A DNA stretch of 64,000 bases from Brachyspira pilosicoli. Lineage in GTDB: Bacteria; Spirochaetota; Brachyspiria; Brachyspirales; Brachyspiraceae. The position numbers were made by a program, and so were the translations under genes. Below the pieces are notes generated by a model that was given only the letters and a program-made list of their open reading frames with translations, had not been told where the DNA came from and did not search any database. Position 1 is the stretch's first letter; each line of letters begins with the position of its first letter. Positions 17,618-24,398 of the stretch are shown here, one piece after another. The DNA is taken from positions 310,001 to 374,000 of the forward strand of contig NZ_JAWLPU010000002.1 in NCBI RefSeq assembly GCF_036997485.1, in the 5' to 3' direction.

Positions 17618-18100
17618 GTGGAAAAGTATATACTTGACAATGATTTAGACAAAATCAGCAAACTCATAGAAAATATATGCCTAAAAATAAATAAATATAT
17701 AACAGATATAGACCTTTTTTCATCAGCATTGTATGAAGTAATAATAAATGCTATAGAACATGGAAATCTTAATATATTATATGAGCAAAAAAAAGAATGG
17801 CTACAAAAAAATATATATAATAAAAAATTAAAAGAATTATTGAAAAGTGAACTTGCTAAGAATACTAATATAGAATTGACTTTAGATATTAATGAAAAAG
17901 AAAATAATATAACAATTAAAGTTAAAGATAATGGAGAAGGCTTTAATATAAAAAGAGCATTAAAATCAATTAAAGATGATGGTTTTACAAGAGAAAGCGG
18001 AAGAGGAATTATAATAATAAAATCATATTTTGATGATGTAAAACATAATAGAAAAGGAAATGTTATTACACTCATTAAAAGATTCGATAAAAATATATAA
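17618..18100 (+). CDS. RsbW-like ATP-binding protein (HATPase_c_2)
   Basis: A 160-residue protein. SALYEVIINAIEHGN is the N box and KVKDNGEGFN the G1 box, and SGRGIIIIKSYFDDV is the G2 region. This is the GHKL fold of anti-sigma serine kinases such as RsbW/SpoIIAB. Family members phosphorylate STAS-domain antagonists or act as output domains of switches, but no STAS or PP2C partner is in the window. Translation starts at GTG 17618, the only start with an SD (AGGG at 17604-17607) at workable distance. It is followed 24 bp later by the Nudix-histidine kinase gene, so the two probably form one signalling operon. Confidence 0.78.
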   Translation: MEKYILDNDLDKISKLIENICLKINKYITDIDLFSSALYEVIINAIEHGNLNILYEQKKEWLQKNIYNKKLKELLKSELAKNTNIELTLDINEKENNITIKVKDNGEGFNIKRALKSIKDDGFTRESGRGIIIIKSYFDDVKHNRKGNVITLIKRFDKNI

Positions 18101-18124
18101 AATAATAATAAAGAGAAAACTGTT

Positions 18125-19669
18125 ATGTCTAATAAAAAAAAAGTTAAAGATACTAAATTTTTTCATAAATCTCCTGAAATAAAATTGGATACTGGGTTTG
18201 TTACATTAGAGAGATTTGTTGCTATAAATGAATATGATGACGGAAGTTTTTCAAAAGAATATAATTGTGATATTATTAACAGAAAAGGCTCTGATGCTGT
18301 TATAATAGTTCCATACGCTTACATAGACAATCAAATGCATGTGCTTATGATTAAAAATTTCAGACCAGTAGTTTATTATAAAGAAAAAGTATTAAATAAT
18401 AAAAATACTGATGAAATAGATGAAAATATTATGTCATTTTTAGAGTTTCCTGCGGGAATGCTTGAAGAAGATGAACTTAATATGAAAGACAGTAATATGG
18501 GTATAAGAAAATGCGCCCAAAGAGAATTGGAAGAAGAGACTGGATATAGTGTCAATATAAAAAACATTAAAGTTTTAGGTCATCAATATTATAGTTCTTC
18601 TGGAATTATTACAGAAAGGATAAATATTGCAACATGTAATATAACAGGGTTAAAACCTAAAAAAGTAAAAACTGATGGCTCTGTTATGGAAGAAAATATT
18701 GATTCTTTTTTCATAGAGTTCAATGAGGCTATAAAATGGTGTAAAGAAGGCATAATAAAAAATGCAGGTACAGAGATAGGCTTAAACAGACTTTATTTCT
18801 CAATACTCTATGAACAGCAAAAAAAGCATAGCGATATTTTGCAAAAAAGATTAGTTTCTTTATTTAATGAAATAAACTCTCTAAAAAAGAATGTTAATTA
18901 TTATAATAAACTTATAAGGGAGTTCAAAGCAACTATCACTCATGAACTTAGACATCCATTTACAGAGATAATGGGTTATATTAATTTATTAAAGAAAAGA
19001 ACTCTCGATGAAGAAAAAAAAGAAGAAGCTATTAATGTTATATCAAGAAGTATAAAAAAATTATATGACAATAATAATAATTTAATACAGATTGCTATTA
19101 AAGATGATGAGAGCTATAGTTATACTTCTGAATTCAATGTAGAGGACGAATTAAACTCAATAATAGAAGGGTATAAAATTTTATACCCAAAGGATATTAA
19201 AACAGAAATAGCAATAGAAGAAAATTGTAAAACTTTAATAGGATATAAAGAAAGATTTAGATTGATAATGGAAGGTATAGTTTCTAATGCATTTAAATTT
19301 ACAAAGTTCGGTACAATATCTATAAATGTTAGAATGCTTGACCCTATTGAAACTAAAGTTATAGATTTATCTCCAGACTTATTTAATTATCATTCTATGC
19401 AAAACATTATTCCAAATGAAATAGAAATTACAGTAAAAGATACAGGTAAAGGAATAAAGCAAAGCAAATTAAAGAAAATATTTATACCATTCTATCAAAG
19501 CGACTCAAGATTTGAAAGAGAATATGGCGGTATAGGAATAGGTTTATCTGTAGTCAAAGATCTTCTTGATACTATGCAAGGCGCCATTGCAATAGATAGC
19601 TCTGAAGGTGCTGGTACTATAGTAAAATTAAGAATACCTTTTGGAGTTGTAAACACTTCCAAAAATTAA
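18125..19669 (+). CDS. Nudix hydrolase domain fused to a histidine kinase
   Basis: A 514-residue soluble protein with no signal or membrane segment. Residues ~20-225 form a Nudix domain of the ADP-ribose pyrophosphatase type: LEFPAGM at 106-112, then R133-E-L-E-E-E138-T-G-Y, which matches the REUxEExGU core of the Nudix box, with about eight extra residues between G111 and the RE pair. Residues ~235-255 look like a coiled-coil linker. HisKA follows with THELRHPFTE (phospho-acceptor H273), then HATPase_c with N388 (SNAFKFTKFG), D439-T-G-K-G-I, an F box and GGIGIGLS (468-474). All kinase motifs look intact. The fusion suggests that a nucleotide metabolite controls phosphorylation, but that is inference; so is whether the Nudix site still hydrolyses. 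No cognate response regulator is adjacent. Confidence 0.85.
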   Translation: MSNKKKVKDTKFFHKSPEIKLDTGFVTLERFVAINEYDDGSFSKEYNCDIINRKGSDAVIIVPYAYIDNQMHVLMIKNFRPVVYYKEKVLNNKNTDEIDENIMSFLEFPAGMLEEDELNMKDSNMGIRKCAQRELEEETGYSVNIKNIKVLGHQYYSSSGIITERINIATCNITGLKPKKVKTDGSVMEENIDSFFIEFNEAIKWCKEGIIKNAGTEIGLNRLYFSILYEQQKKHSDILQKRLVSLFNEINSLKKNVNYYNKLIREFKATITHELRHPFTEIMGYINLLKKRTLDEEKKEEAINVISRSIKKLYDNNNNLIQIAIKDDESYSYTSEFNVEDELNSIIEGYKILYPKDIKTEIAIEENCKTLIGYKERFRLIMEGIVSNAFKFTKFGTISINVRMLDPIETKVIDLSPDLFNYHSMQNIIPNEIEITVKDTGKGIKQSKLKKIFIPFYQSDSRFEREYGGIGIGLSVVKDLLDTMQGAIAIDSSEGAGTIVKLRIPFGVVNTSKN

Positions 19670-19671
19670 TT

Positions 19672-20142
19672 TTATTCCATATAAGCCATATAAGCAGATA
19701 ATACTGTTATGCTATCTTCTTCATTGCTTTGATTTTCTTCGGAATAATCGAAGTATGTAGACAAAAGTGCATAATCACTGTAAACATCTTCGCTATATAC
19801 ATTCTCTTCTTGTTCTTGCGAAATAGTTGTTGAAGCTATTATTGGAGAAGATGCTGTATTATTATTATTGTTAATGACTACGCCTATTCCAACAAATATT
19901 AAAAGCATAGCTGCTATAGAAGCAATATAAGGCACGAATTTAAATTTCTTTTTAGAATTATTTACTTCTATAGGCATCTTCCCTGTTAAAATAGATGACA
20001 TAGCAAAAATTTCTTCTTTAAACTTTCTGCATTTAGCACATTCATGCAAATGATTTTCCATTTCCAATATTTCTTCATCATTTAAATCATCATCTTTATA
20101 TCTGCTAATAAGCATTTCATAATACTCATGTGTGTTGTTCAT
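19672..20142 (-). CDS. Anti-sigma factor with zinc-finger (ZAS type)
   Basis: A 156-residue protein. The N-terminal domain has H31-x3-C35-x2-C38 (HLHECAKC), the ZAS motif that binds ECF sigma factors. One transmembrane helix (about 70-88) follows, then an acidic Ser/Tyr-rich extracytoplasmic tail. It should hold the adjacent sigma factor at the inner membrane until an envelope signal arrives. Its start overlaps the sigma gene stop (ATGA), fixing the start. The stop is 2 bp from that of the convergent Nudix-kinase gene. Confidence 0.85.
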   Translation of the reverse strand: MNNTHEYYEMLISRYKDDDLNDEEILEMENHLHECAKCRKFKEEIFAMSSILTGKMPIEVNNSKKKFKFVPYIASIAAMLLIFVGIGVVINNNNNTASSPIIASTTISQEQEENVYSEDVYSDYALLSTYFDYSEENQSNEEDSITVLSAYMAYME

Positions 20143-20693
20143 AAAGTTACCCCCATTTTTTTTATTATTTCTAATAATTTCTTTCTTGCCCTAAATATCC
20201 TTGTTCTTACGGTATTAACAGGCAAGTCCAATTTCTCAGATATCTCAGTATAAGAATAATTCTCATATTCTGCCATCATAAGAGGTATTCTAAAATCATC
20301 TTCCAATTTAGATAAACTCTCGGCTATAATTATTTTATTTATACTATCATTATCATGAGCTTCCTGCATCTGGGCATTTCTATATTCTTTAAGTCTGTAT
20401 CTCTTTTCTCTCTCTTTTTTTCTTATATGATCAACTGCCCTATTGAAAGAAACCCTATAAAGCCAAGTATAAATCTTAGACCTTCCTTCAAAGCTCTCCC
20501 TCTTTATATAAAAACTCACAAAAACATCTTGTACAATCTCTTCTGCCTCATCATAATTAGAAATAAGAGAATATACTAAATTAATTAAAGGTTTTTTATA
20601 AGCCTCCATAAGCTCTTTGAAAGCTTCTTCATCTCCTTTTTTAAAGGCCTCTAAAAAATTGTTTTCATCAAACGCCATCTCTACACCACTCAT
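20139..20693 (-). CDS. ECF RNA polymerase sigma factor (RpoE-like)
   Basis: A 184-residue protein of group 4 sigma-70 architecture. Region 2 contains NYDEAEEIVQDVFVSFYIKRESFEGRSKIYTWLYRVSFNRAVDHIRKKER (the DAEDLVQEVFL-like helix and the RTWLYRIARN-like helix). Region 4 ends LDLPVNTVRTRIFRARKKLLEI. Regions 1.1 and 3 are absent. It is followed by its anti-sigma factor (4-bp overlap) and preceded by a Spy-like periplasmic gene. The operon promoter at 21200-21228 matches the recognition pattern of this sigma class, so autoregulation is likely. Confidence 0.9.
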   Translation of the reverse strand: MSGVEMAFDENNFLEAFKKGDEEAFKELMEAYKKPLINLVYSLISNYDEAEEIVQDVFVSFYIKRESFEGRSKIYTWLYRVSFNRAVDHIRKKEREKRYRLKEYRNAQMQEAHDNDSINKIIIAESLSKLEDDFRIPLMMAEYENYSYTEISEKLDLPVNTVRTRIFRARKKLLEIIKKMGVTL

Positions 20694-20702
20694 AAAAAAT
20701 AA

Positions 20703-21149
20703 TTACCTCATTTTGCAATTACGAAGCTGAGATCTTTGCTGAGGTGTTAATACATTTATTATATCTAAATCTCGAACCATTTTCAAATAATCTCTTTCTG
20801 CCTCGTAGTCTTTTTTAGACTTAATAAGATTCTTTAGCATATTTCTGTCTGGATTATCTTTAATAAGTTCTTCTCTTATATTATAATCTATTTTTTCTAT
20901 TTCCAACCTAATGCTTTCTTCTTCCTGAACAAATTTAATAGCTATTTCATAAACTTTTTTTGTTTGTTCTTCAGTTAAGACTATACCTGCCATTTGCAGA
21001 AAACGTAAAGCATCAGGTCCCAATTTATCAGTTCCTCTATGCATTCCTCTTCCACGCATCATTCCTCTCCCATGCCCAGGTGCAGGAGGTTGAGCAATAA
21101 CGAGTGATGAAAATAATAATATAAATAATAATACAAACCTTTTTTTCAT
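20703..21149 (-). CDS. Spy/CpxP-like periplasmic protein (LTxxQ motif)
   Basis: A 148-residue protein with an N-terminal signal peptide ending VIAQ. A Gly/His/Met/Arg-rich stretch (GHGRGMMRGRGMHRG) follows, then an all-helical domain with two LTxxQ motifs, VLTEEQTKKV and LTPQQRSQL. This is the Spy/CpxP/CnrX fold, a periplasmic chaperone or sensor of envelope or metal stress. The His/Met-rich segment suggests metal binding (inference). It is the first gene of the sigma/anti-sigma operon, 10 bp before the sigma gene, so it is probably the sensor, the target, or both. Confidence 0.8.
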   Translation of the reverse strand: MKKRFVLLFILLFSSLVIAQPPAPGHGRGMMRGRGMHRGTDKLGPDALRFLQMAGIVLTEEQTKKVYEIAIKFVQEEESIRLEIEKIDYNIREELIKDNPDRNMLKNLIKSKKDYEAERDYLKMVRDLDIINVLTPQQRSQLRNCKMR

Positions 21150-21199
21150 GTATCAATTAACCCTCTTTAATCAAATATATCTCTTTTTTCTATAATATG

Positions 21200-21228
21200 T
21201 TAGACGAATATATATTAAAAAAGTTCCC
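21200..21228 (-). promoter_or_regulatory. ECF sigma promoter (GGGAACTT-N16-TCTAA) for the Spy-sigma-anti-sigma operon
   Basis: Minus strand: GGGAACTT (21221-21228), a 16-bp spacer and TCTAA (21200-21204). This is identical to the sigma-E class consensus GGAACTT-N16-TCTRA. It lies 50 bp before the first gene of the operon that encodes the sigma factor. I saw no second copy by eye. Confidence 0.8.
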
Positions 21229-21545
21229 TATTATTTATATATATTTTTATAATAATTAAAATATATTTGAATAAAATTATGCAAAAACTATTTAAATAAA
21301 TATATTCTTATACTAAGAATACACTAAAATTTAAATATTTCTACTAAATAGCTATATAATTTTTTCTTATCTATATGTAATTATGGATATATACTATTTT
21401 TCATCTACTAATAACTACATAAAATAATATATTTAAATTGATGATTGCACTTATCAATAATTAAAAATTGAGAAATGTAATCATCAAAATATATTTTCAA
21501 AATTAATTTAGCCATATCTTAAAATAACAATTAAACATGCTTCTT
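21229..21545. other. Intergenic region upstream of the ECF operon
   Basis: Beyond the ECF promoter there are ~317 bp of AT-rich sequence with no supported gene. The one structure is a 21-bp imperfect inverted repeat at 21438-21487, downstream of the NSS transporter's stop. Confidence 0.5.
21438..21487. repeat. 21-bp imperfect inverted repeat downstream of the NSS transporter
   Basis: The left arm 21438-21458 and the right arm 21467-21487 match at 18 of 21 positions around an 8-nt loop; the outer nine bases (TTGATGATT / AATCATCAA) are perfect. It sits about 60 nt after the transporter stop and could be its 3'-end hairpin, although the following sequence is only moderately T-rich. Confidence 0.45.
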
Positions 21546-22928
21546 CTAAGAAAACTTAACAATATAATTAATTATAAATATTACAAATATAATTATAGGA
21601 AGAATATACGTTACATAAAACCTTGTAAATTGCGGAAATTTAACTCCCATTCCCATATCAGCTTCTTTTATAAAATTATCCCAACCCCAACCATATTTGG
21701 AAACACAAAATATTATTATATATACCCCGCCAAGCTCAACTAAATTGTATGTAACAATAAAATCATACAAGTCTAAAAAACTACTACCCCTTCCCATAGG
21801 CTCTATAAATGATAATACATTAAAACCTAATGCTGTAGTAGAACCTAAAACAAACACTACAATACCAACTATTACTGAAGAAATATTTCTTTTTAAGTTA
21901 AACTCAGACATAGTAAAAGCAATTAAGTTTTCAAAAACAGTTATAACAGTAGTAAGTGCTGCCATAGATAAAAATACAAAGAAGAGCAACCCCCAAACTT
22001 TGGATAAAGGCATTGAATTAAATATATTAGGAAGAGTAACAAAAGCTAATCCCGGGCCTTCTCCTGGGTTAACTCCAAAAGCAAAACTTGCAGGAAATAT
22101 AACAAGCCCAGATAAAAAAGCAATTAAAGTATCTAATACCACTATTATAAGAGTTTCATTTGTTATAGTTCTCTCTTTTCCTATATAGCTCCCAAAAATA
22201 GTCATGCTTCCTATACCAATGCCTAAGGTAAAAAATGCCTGCCCAACAGCAGCATAAACTACTTCAAAAAAGTTTTTTATTCCGCCATCAAACATTTTTC
22301 CCAAGTCTGGAAGCAAGTAGAATTTAACACCCTCAATAGCATTAGGTAAAGTAATAGACCTTATTATAAGTATAACTACTATTACAAATAAAGAAGACAT
22401 CATAAATTTAGAGTATTTTTCAACTCCCTTCTGAAGCCCAATAAAACATATTATAGTAGCTAATAAAACAGTTACAAATAAACCAGCAAGGCTAATATAA
22501 GGGTTAGAAATAGTAGCCCCAAAAAGCTCACCTACCCCCTCAGCACTAAGATTATCTACCTTTCCAATTAACATATAAAAAGCGTATATTATACTCCAAC
22601 CTGCAACCGTAGTATAGAACATCATGAGTATTAAGCAGCCTATTATTTGCACATAACCAATTATATGCCATTTATGCCCCTTTTTTTCTAATACTTTATA
22701 AGAACCAGCAATATCTCTTTGCCCAGCACGTCCTATGCTAAACTCCATTATAAGTATTGGTATGCCTACTACTAATAATGATATTATATATATTATAACA
22801 AAAGCAGCTCCGCCGTATTTTCCAGTAATGTAGGGAAATCGCCATATATTGCCAAGCCCTATAGCACATCCAGCTGATACAAGCAAAAAACCTAATCTAC
22901 TCGACAATCTCTCCCTTTTGGTATCCAT
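21546..22928 (-). CDS. Sodium-dependent transporter of the NSS/SNF family
   Basis: A 460-residue integral membrane protein with 11-12 transmembrane helices. The N-terminus is diagnostic: GFLLVSAGCAIGLGNIWRFPYITGKYGGAAF, the TM1 signature with the unwound GN(I/V)WRFP sodium/substrate site. Family members use the sodium gradient to import amino acids or related amines. The specific substrate cannot be read from the sequence. It has its own promoter (22960-22987) and a clean SD (AAAGGAG). It is monocistronic. Confidence 0.9.
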   Translation of the reverse strand: MDTKRERLSSRLGFLLVSAGCAIGLGNIWRFPYITGKYGGAAFVIIYIISLLVVGIPILIMEFSIGRAGQRDIAGSYKVLEKKGHKWHIIGYVQIIGCLILMMFYTTVAGWSIIYAFYMLIGKVDNLSAEGVGELFGATISNPYISLAGLFVTVLLATIICFIGLQKGVEKYSKFMMSSLFVIVVILIIRSITLPNAIEGVKFYLLPDLGKMFDGGIKNFFEVVYAAVGQAFFTLGIGIGSMTIFGSYIGKERTITNETLIIVVLDTLIAFLSGLVIFPASFAFGVNPGEGPGLAFVTLPNIFNSMPLSKVWGLLFFVFLSMAALTTVITVFENLIAFTMSEFNLKRNISSVIVGIVVFVLGSTTALGFNVLSFIEPMGRGSSFLDLYDFIVTYNLVELGGVYIIIFCVSKYGWGWDNFIKEADMGMGVKFPQFTRFYVTYILPIIIFVIFIINYIVKFS

Positions 22929-22959
22929 TAAAAACTCCTTTAATAAAATATTGAATATT

Positions 22960-22987
22960 ATTATACAATATTACAAAATTACTTCAA
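22960..22987 (-). promoter_or_regulatory. Promoter for the NSS transporter
   Basis: Minus strand: TTGAAG (22982-22987), a 16-bp spacer and a perfect TATAAT (22960-22965), about 30 nt before the ATG. Confidence 0.6.
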
Positions 22988-23085
22988 GTAGTAATTAACT
23001 CTTTTTAAATAAAATTAAAAATAAATAAAGCATTTTTTTAAAAATACGAGATTTATTGTATTGCTATTTTTTATGATATGTGTTA

Positions 23086-23118
23086 AGTTAACATAATTAT
23101 TAGTTAGTTAACATAATT
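23086..23118. repeat. Direct repeat AGTTAACATAATT, 20-bp period, upstream of yaaR
   Basis: Two exact 13-bp copies at 23086-23098 and 23106-23118, phased two helical turns apart. Each contains the palindrome GTTAAC. They lie just before the SD of the YaaR gene and could be an operator, though AT-rich chance repeats are possible. Confidence 0.4.
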
Positions 23119-23132
23119 CGAGGGATTCTATT

Positions 23133-23579
23133 ATGAGAGTACAAGAGAGAAGAAATACTGATATAAACTTAAATAATATATTAATGCATCCTGAAACTAC
23201 ATCTATGAAAGCTGCAACCTCATCATCTTCTTTCGCTGCAATGCTTGAAGAAGAGAGAGAAATTAGGAAATACTCATTAGAATTAGATGAATTGAAAAAA
23301 CAAATTTATGATGCCGGCAATGCATTAGAAAGAAGTGCAAATATTAAAGACTTTTATAAATTTAGGGATTTAATAACATCTTTAGTAGAAAAATTAATAA
23401 AAGACACATATAAAGTAAGAACTGTATTCTCAAACTTAAAAAGATTCCAAGTAATATCAAAAATAAATGAAGAATTAGATACACTATATAGAGAAATTAT
23501 GAAAGAACAAAAGAATCATATAGCAATAGCTAACAATATGATGAGACTTAAAGGTTTAGTATTAAATTTAATGTCATGA
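23133..23579 (+). CDS. YaaR family protein (DUF327)
   Basis: A 148-residue, mostly helical cytoplasmic protein with a disordered Ser/Thr-rich start (TSSSSFAAMLEEE). The core KFRDLITSLVEKLIKDTYKVRTVFSNLKRFQVISKINEELDTLYREIMKEQK matches the YaaR/DUF327 family found in Firmicutes and spirochaetes. The family's function is unknown to me. An SD (GAGGG) precedes the ATG, and the stop overlaps the tsaB start (ATGA), so the two are coupled. Confidence 0.75.
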   Translation: MRVQERRNTDINLNNILMHPETTSMKAATSSSSFAAMLEEEREIRKYSLELDELKKQIYDAGNALERSANIKDFYKFRDLITSLVEKLIKDTYKVRTVFSNLKRFQVISKINEELDTLYREIMKEQKNHIAIANNMMRLKGLVLNLMS

Positions 23580-24274
23580 ATAATATATTAGCATTCGACA
23601 CTGTATCATCAAGCTTTTCTATAGCATTAAAAAAAGATAATGATATAATTGAAATAAATAAAGAAAATATAAAAAATCATAATGAAGAATTACTTCCTAT
23701 ATTAAGTAGTTTTTTAGAAGATAATAAAACATCACTAAATGAAATTAATTGTATAGTTATGGGAATAGGACCTGGGTCATTTACGGCAATTAGAATAGCA
23801 TTTGCTACAATCAAAACAATATGCTATGCAAAAAACATACCAATTATAGGGGTATCAAGTTTAGATACATTATATCAAAATATAGTATCATATAATGGCA
23901 TAAAACTATCTATGGTAGATGCAAGAAAGGGAAGCATTTACGCTAATATATATAAAGATAATAACAAAATAAAAGAAAATTTAGATTTAACTTATGAAGA
24001 AGTGGTAAATTTAATAAAAGATATAGCAAAAAAAGATGATTCTATCACATTATGCGGAGATGGATTTTCAAAAAATGAACCATATTTTTTAGAAAAATTA
24101 CAAGAATACAGATTAAACAAATTAGATAATTCCTACAATATTATAAAAGCATCAAATTCTATATTAATATCAGAAGAACGCTACAATAAAAAAGAATTCG
24201 ATAACATATTTTCTCTAAATCCTCTATATATAAGAAAAAGTGAAGCAGAAAATAAGCTACATATTAAAAATTAA
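23576..24274 (+). CDS. tsaB: tRNA threonylcarbamoyladenosine biosynthesis protein TsaB
   Basis: A 232-residue protein with the ASKHA fold. The start NILAFDTVSSSFSIAL is the phosphate-1 loop, HNEELLPIL is the TsaB signature around residues 35-43, and MGIGPGSFTAIRIAFA (61-76) matches the conserved GPGSFTGxR motif, here with A in place of G. TsaB scaffolds TsaD in the t6A-modification complex for ANN-decoding tRNAs. It starts within the yaaR stop codon. tsaD, tsaE and tsaC are not in the window. Confidence 0.88.
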   Translation: MNNILAFDTVSSSFSIALKKDNDIIEINKENIKNHNEELLPILSSFLEDNKTSLNEINCIVMGIGPGSFTAIRIAFATIKTICYAKNIPIIGVSSLDTLYQNIVSYNGIKLSMVDARKGSIYANIYKDNNKIKENLDLTYEEVVNLIKDIAKKDDSITLCGDGFSKNEPYFLEKLQEYRLNKLDNSYNIIKASNSILISEERYNKKEFDNIFSLNPLYIRKSEAENKLHIKN

Positions 24275-24335
24275 CTATCTATTTTACGATAATAATAAAC
24301 AGCATAAAAAAGTATAAAAAACAAGTTGAGAGTAC

Positions 24336-24364
24336 TTGACTTGATTAAAAATAGTAGTTATTAT
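24336..24364 (+). promoter_or_regulatory. Promoter of the chemoreceptor gene
   Basis: TTGACT (24336-24341), a 17-bp spacer and TATTAT (24359-24364). Transcription would start near 24371, after the ATG at 24366, which argues that translation begins at the GTG at 24399. Confidence 0.6.
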
Positions 24365-24398
24365 TATGCAATTAATAATAGAAAATTGGAGTTTAAAA

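Noticed and set aside
24366-24398. ATG start of the chemoreceptor at 24366 (adds 11 residues)
   Set aside because: It lies within a few bases of the -10 box, so it would not be on the transcript, and GGAG is well placed only for the GTG at 24399.
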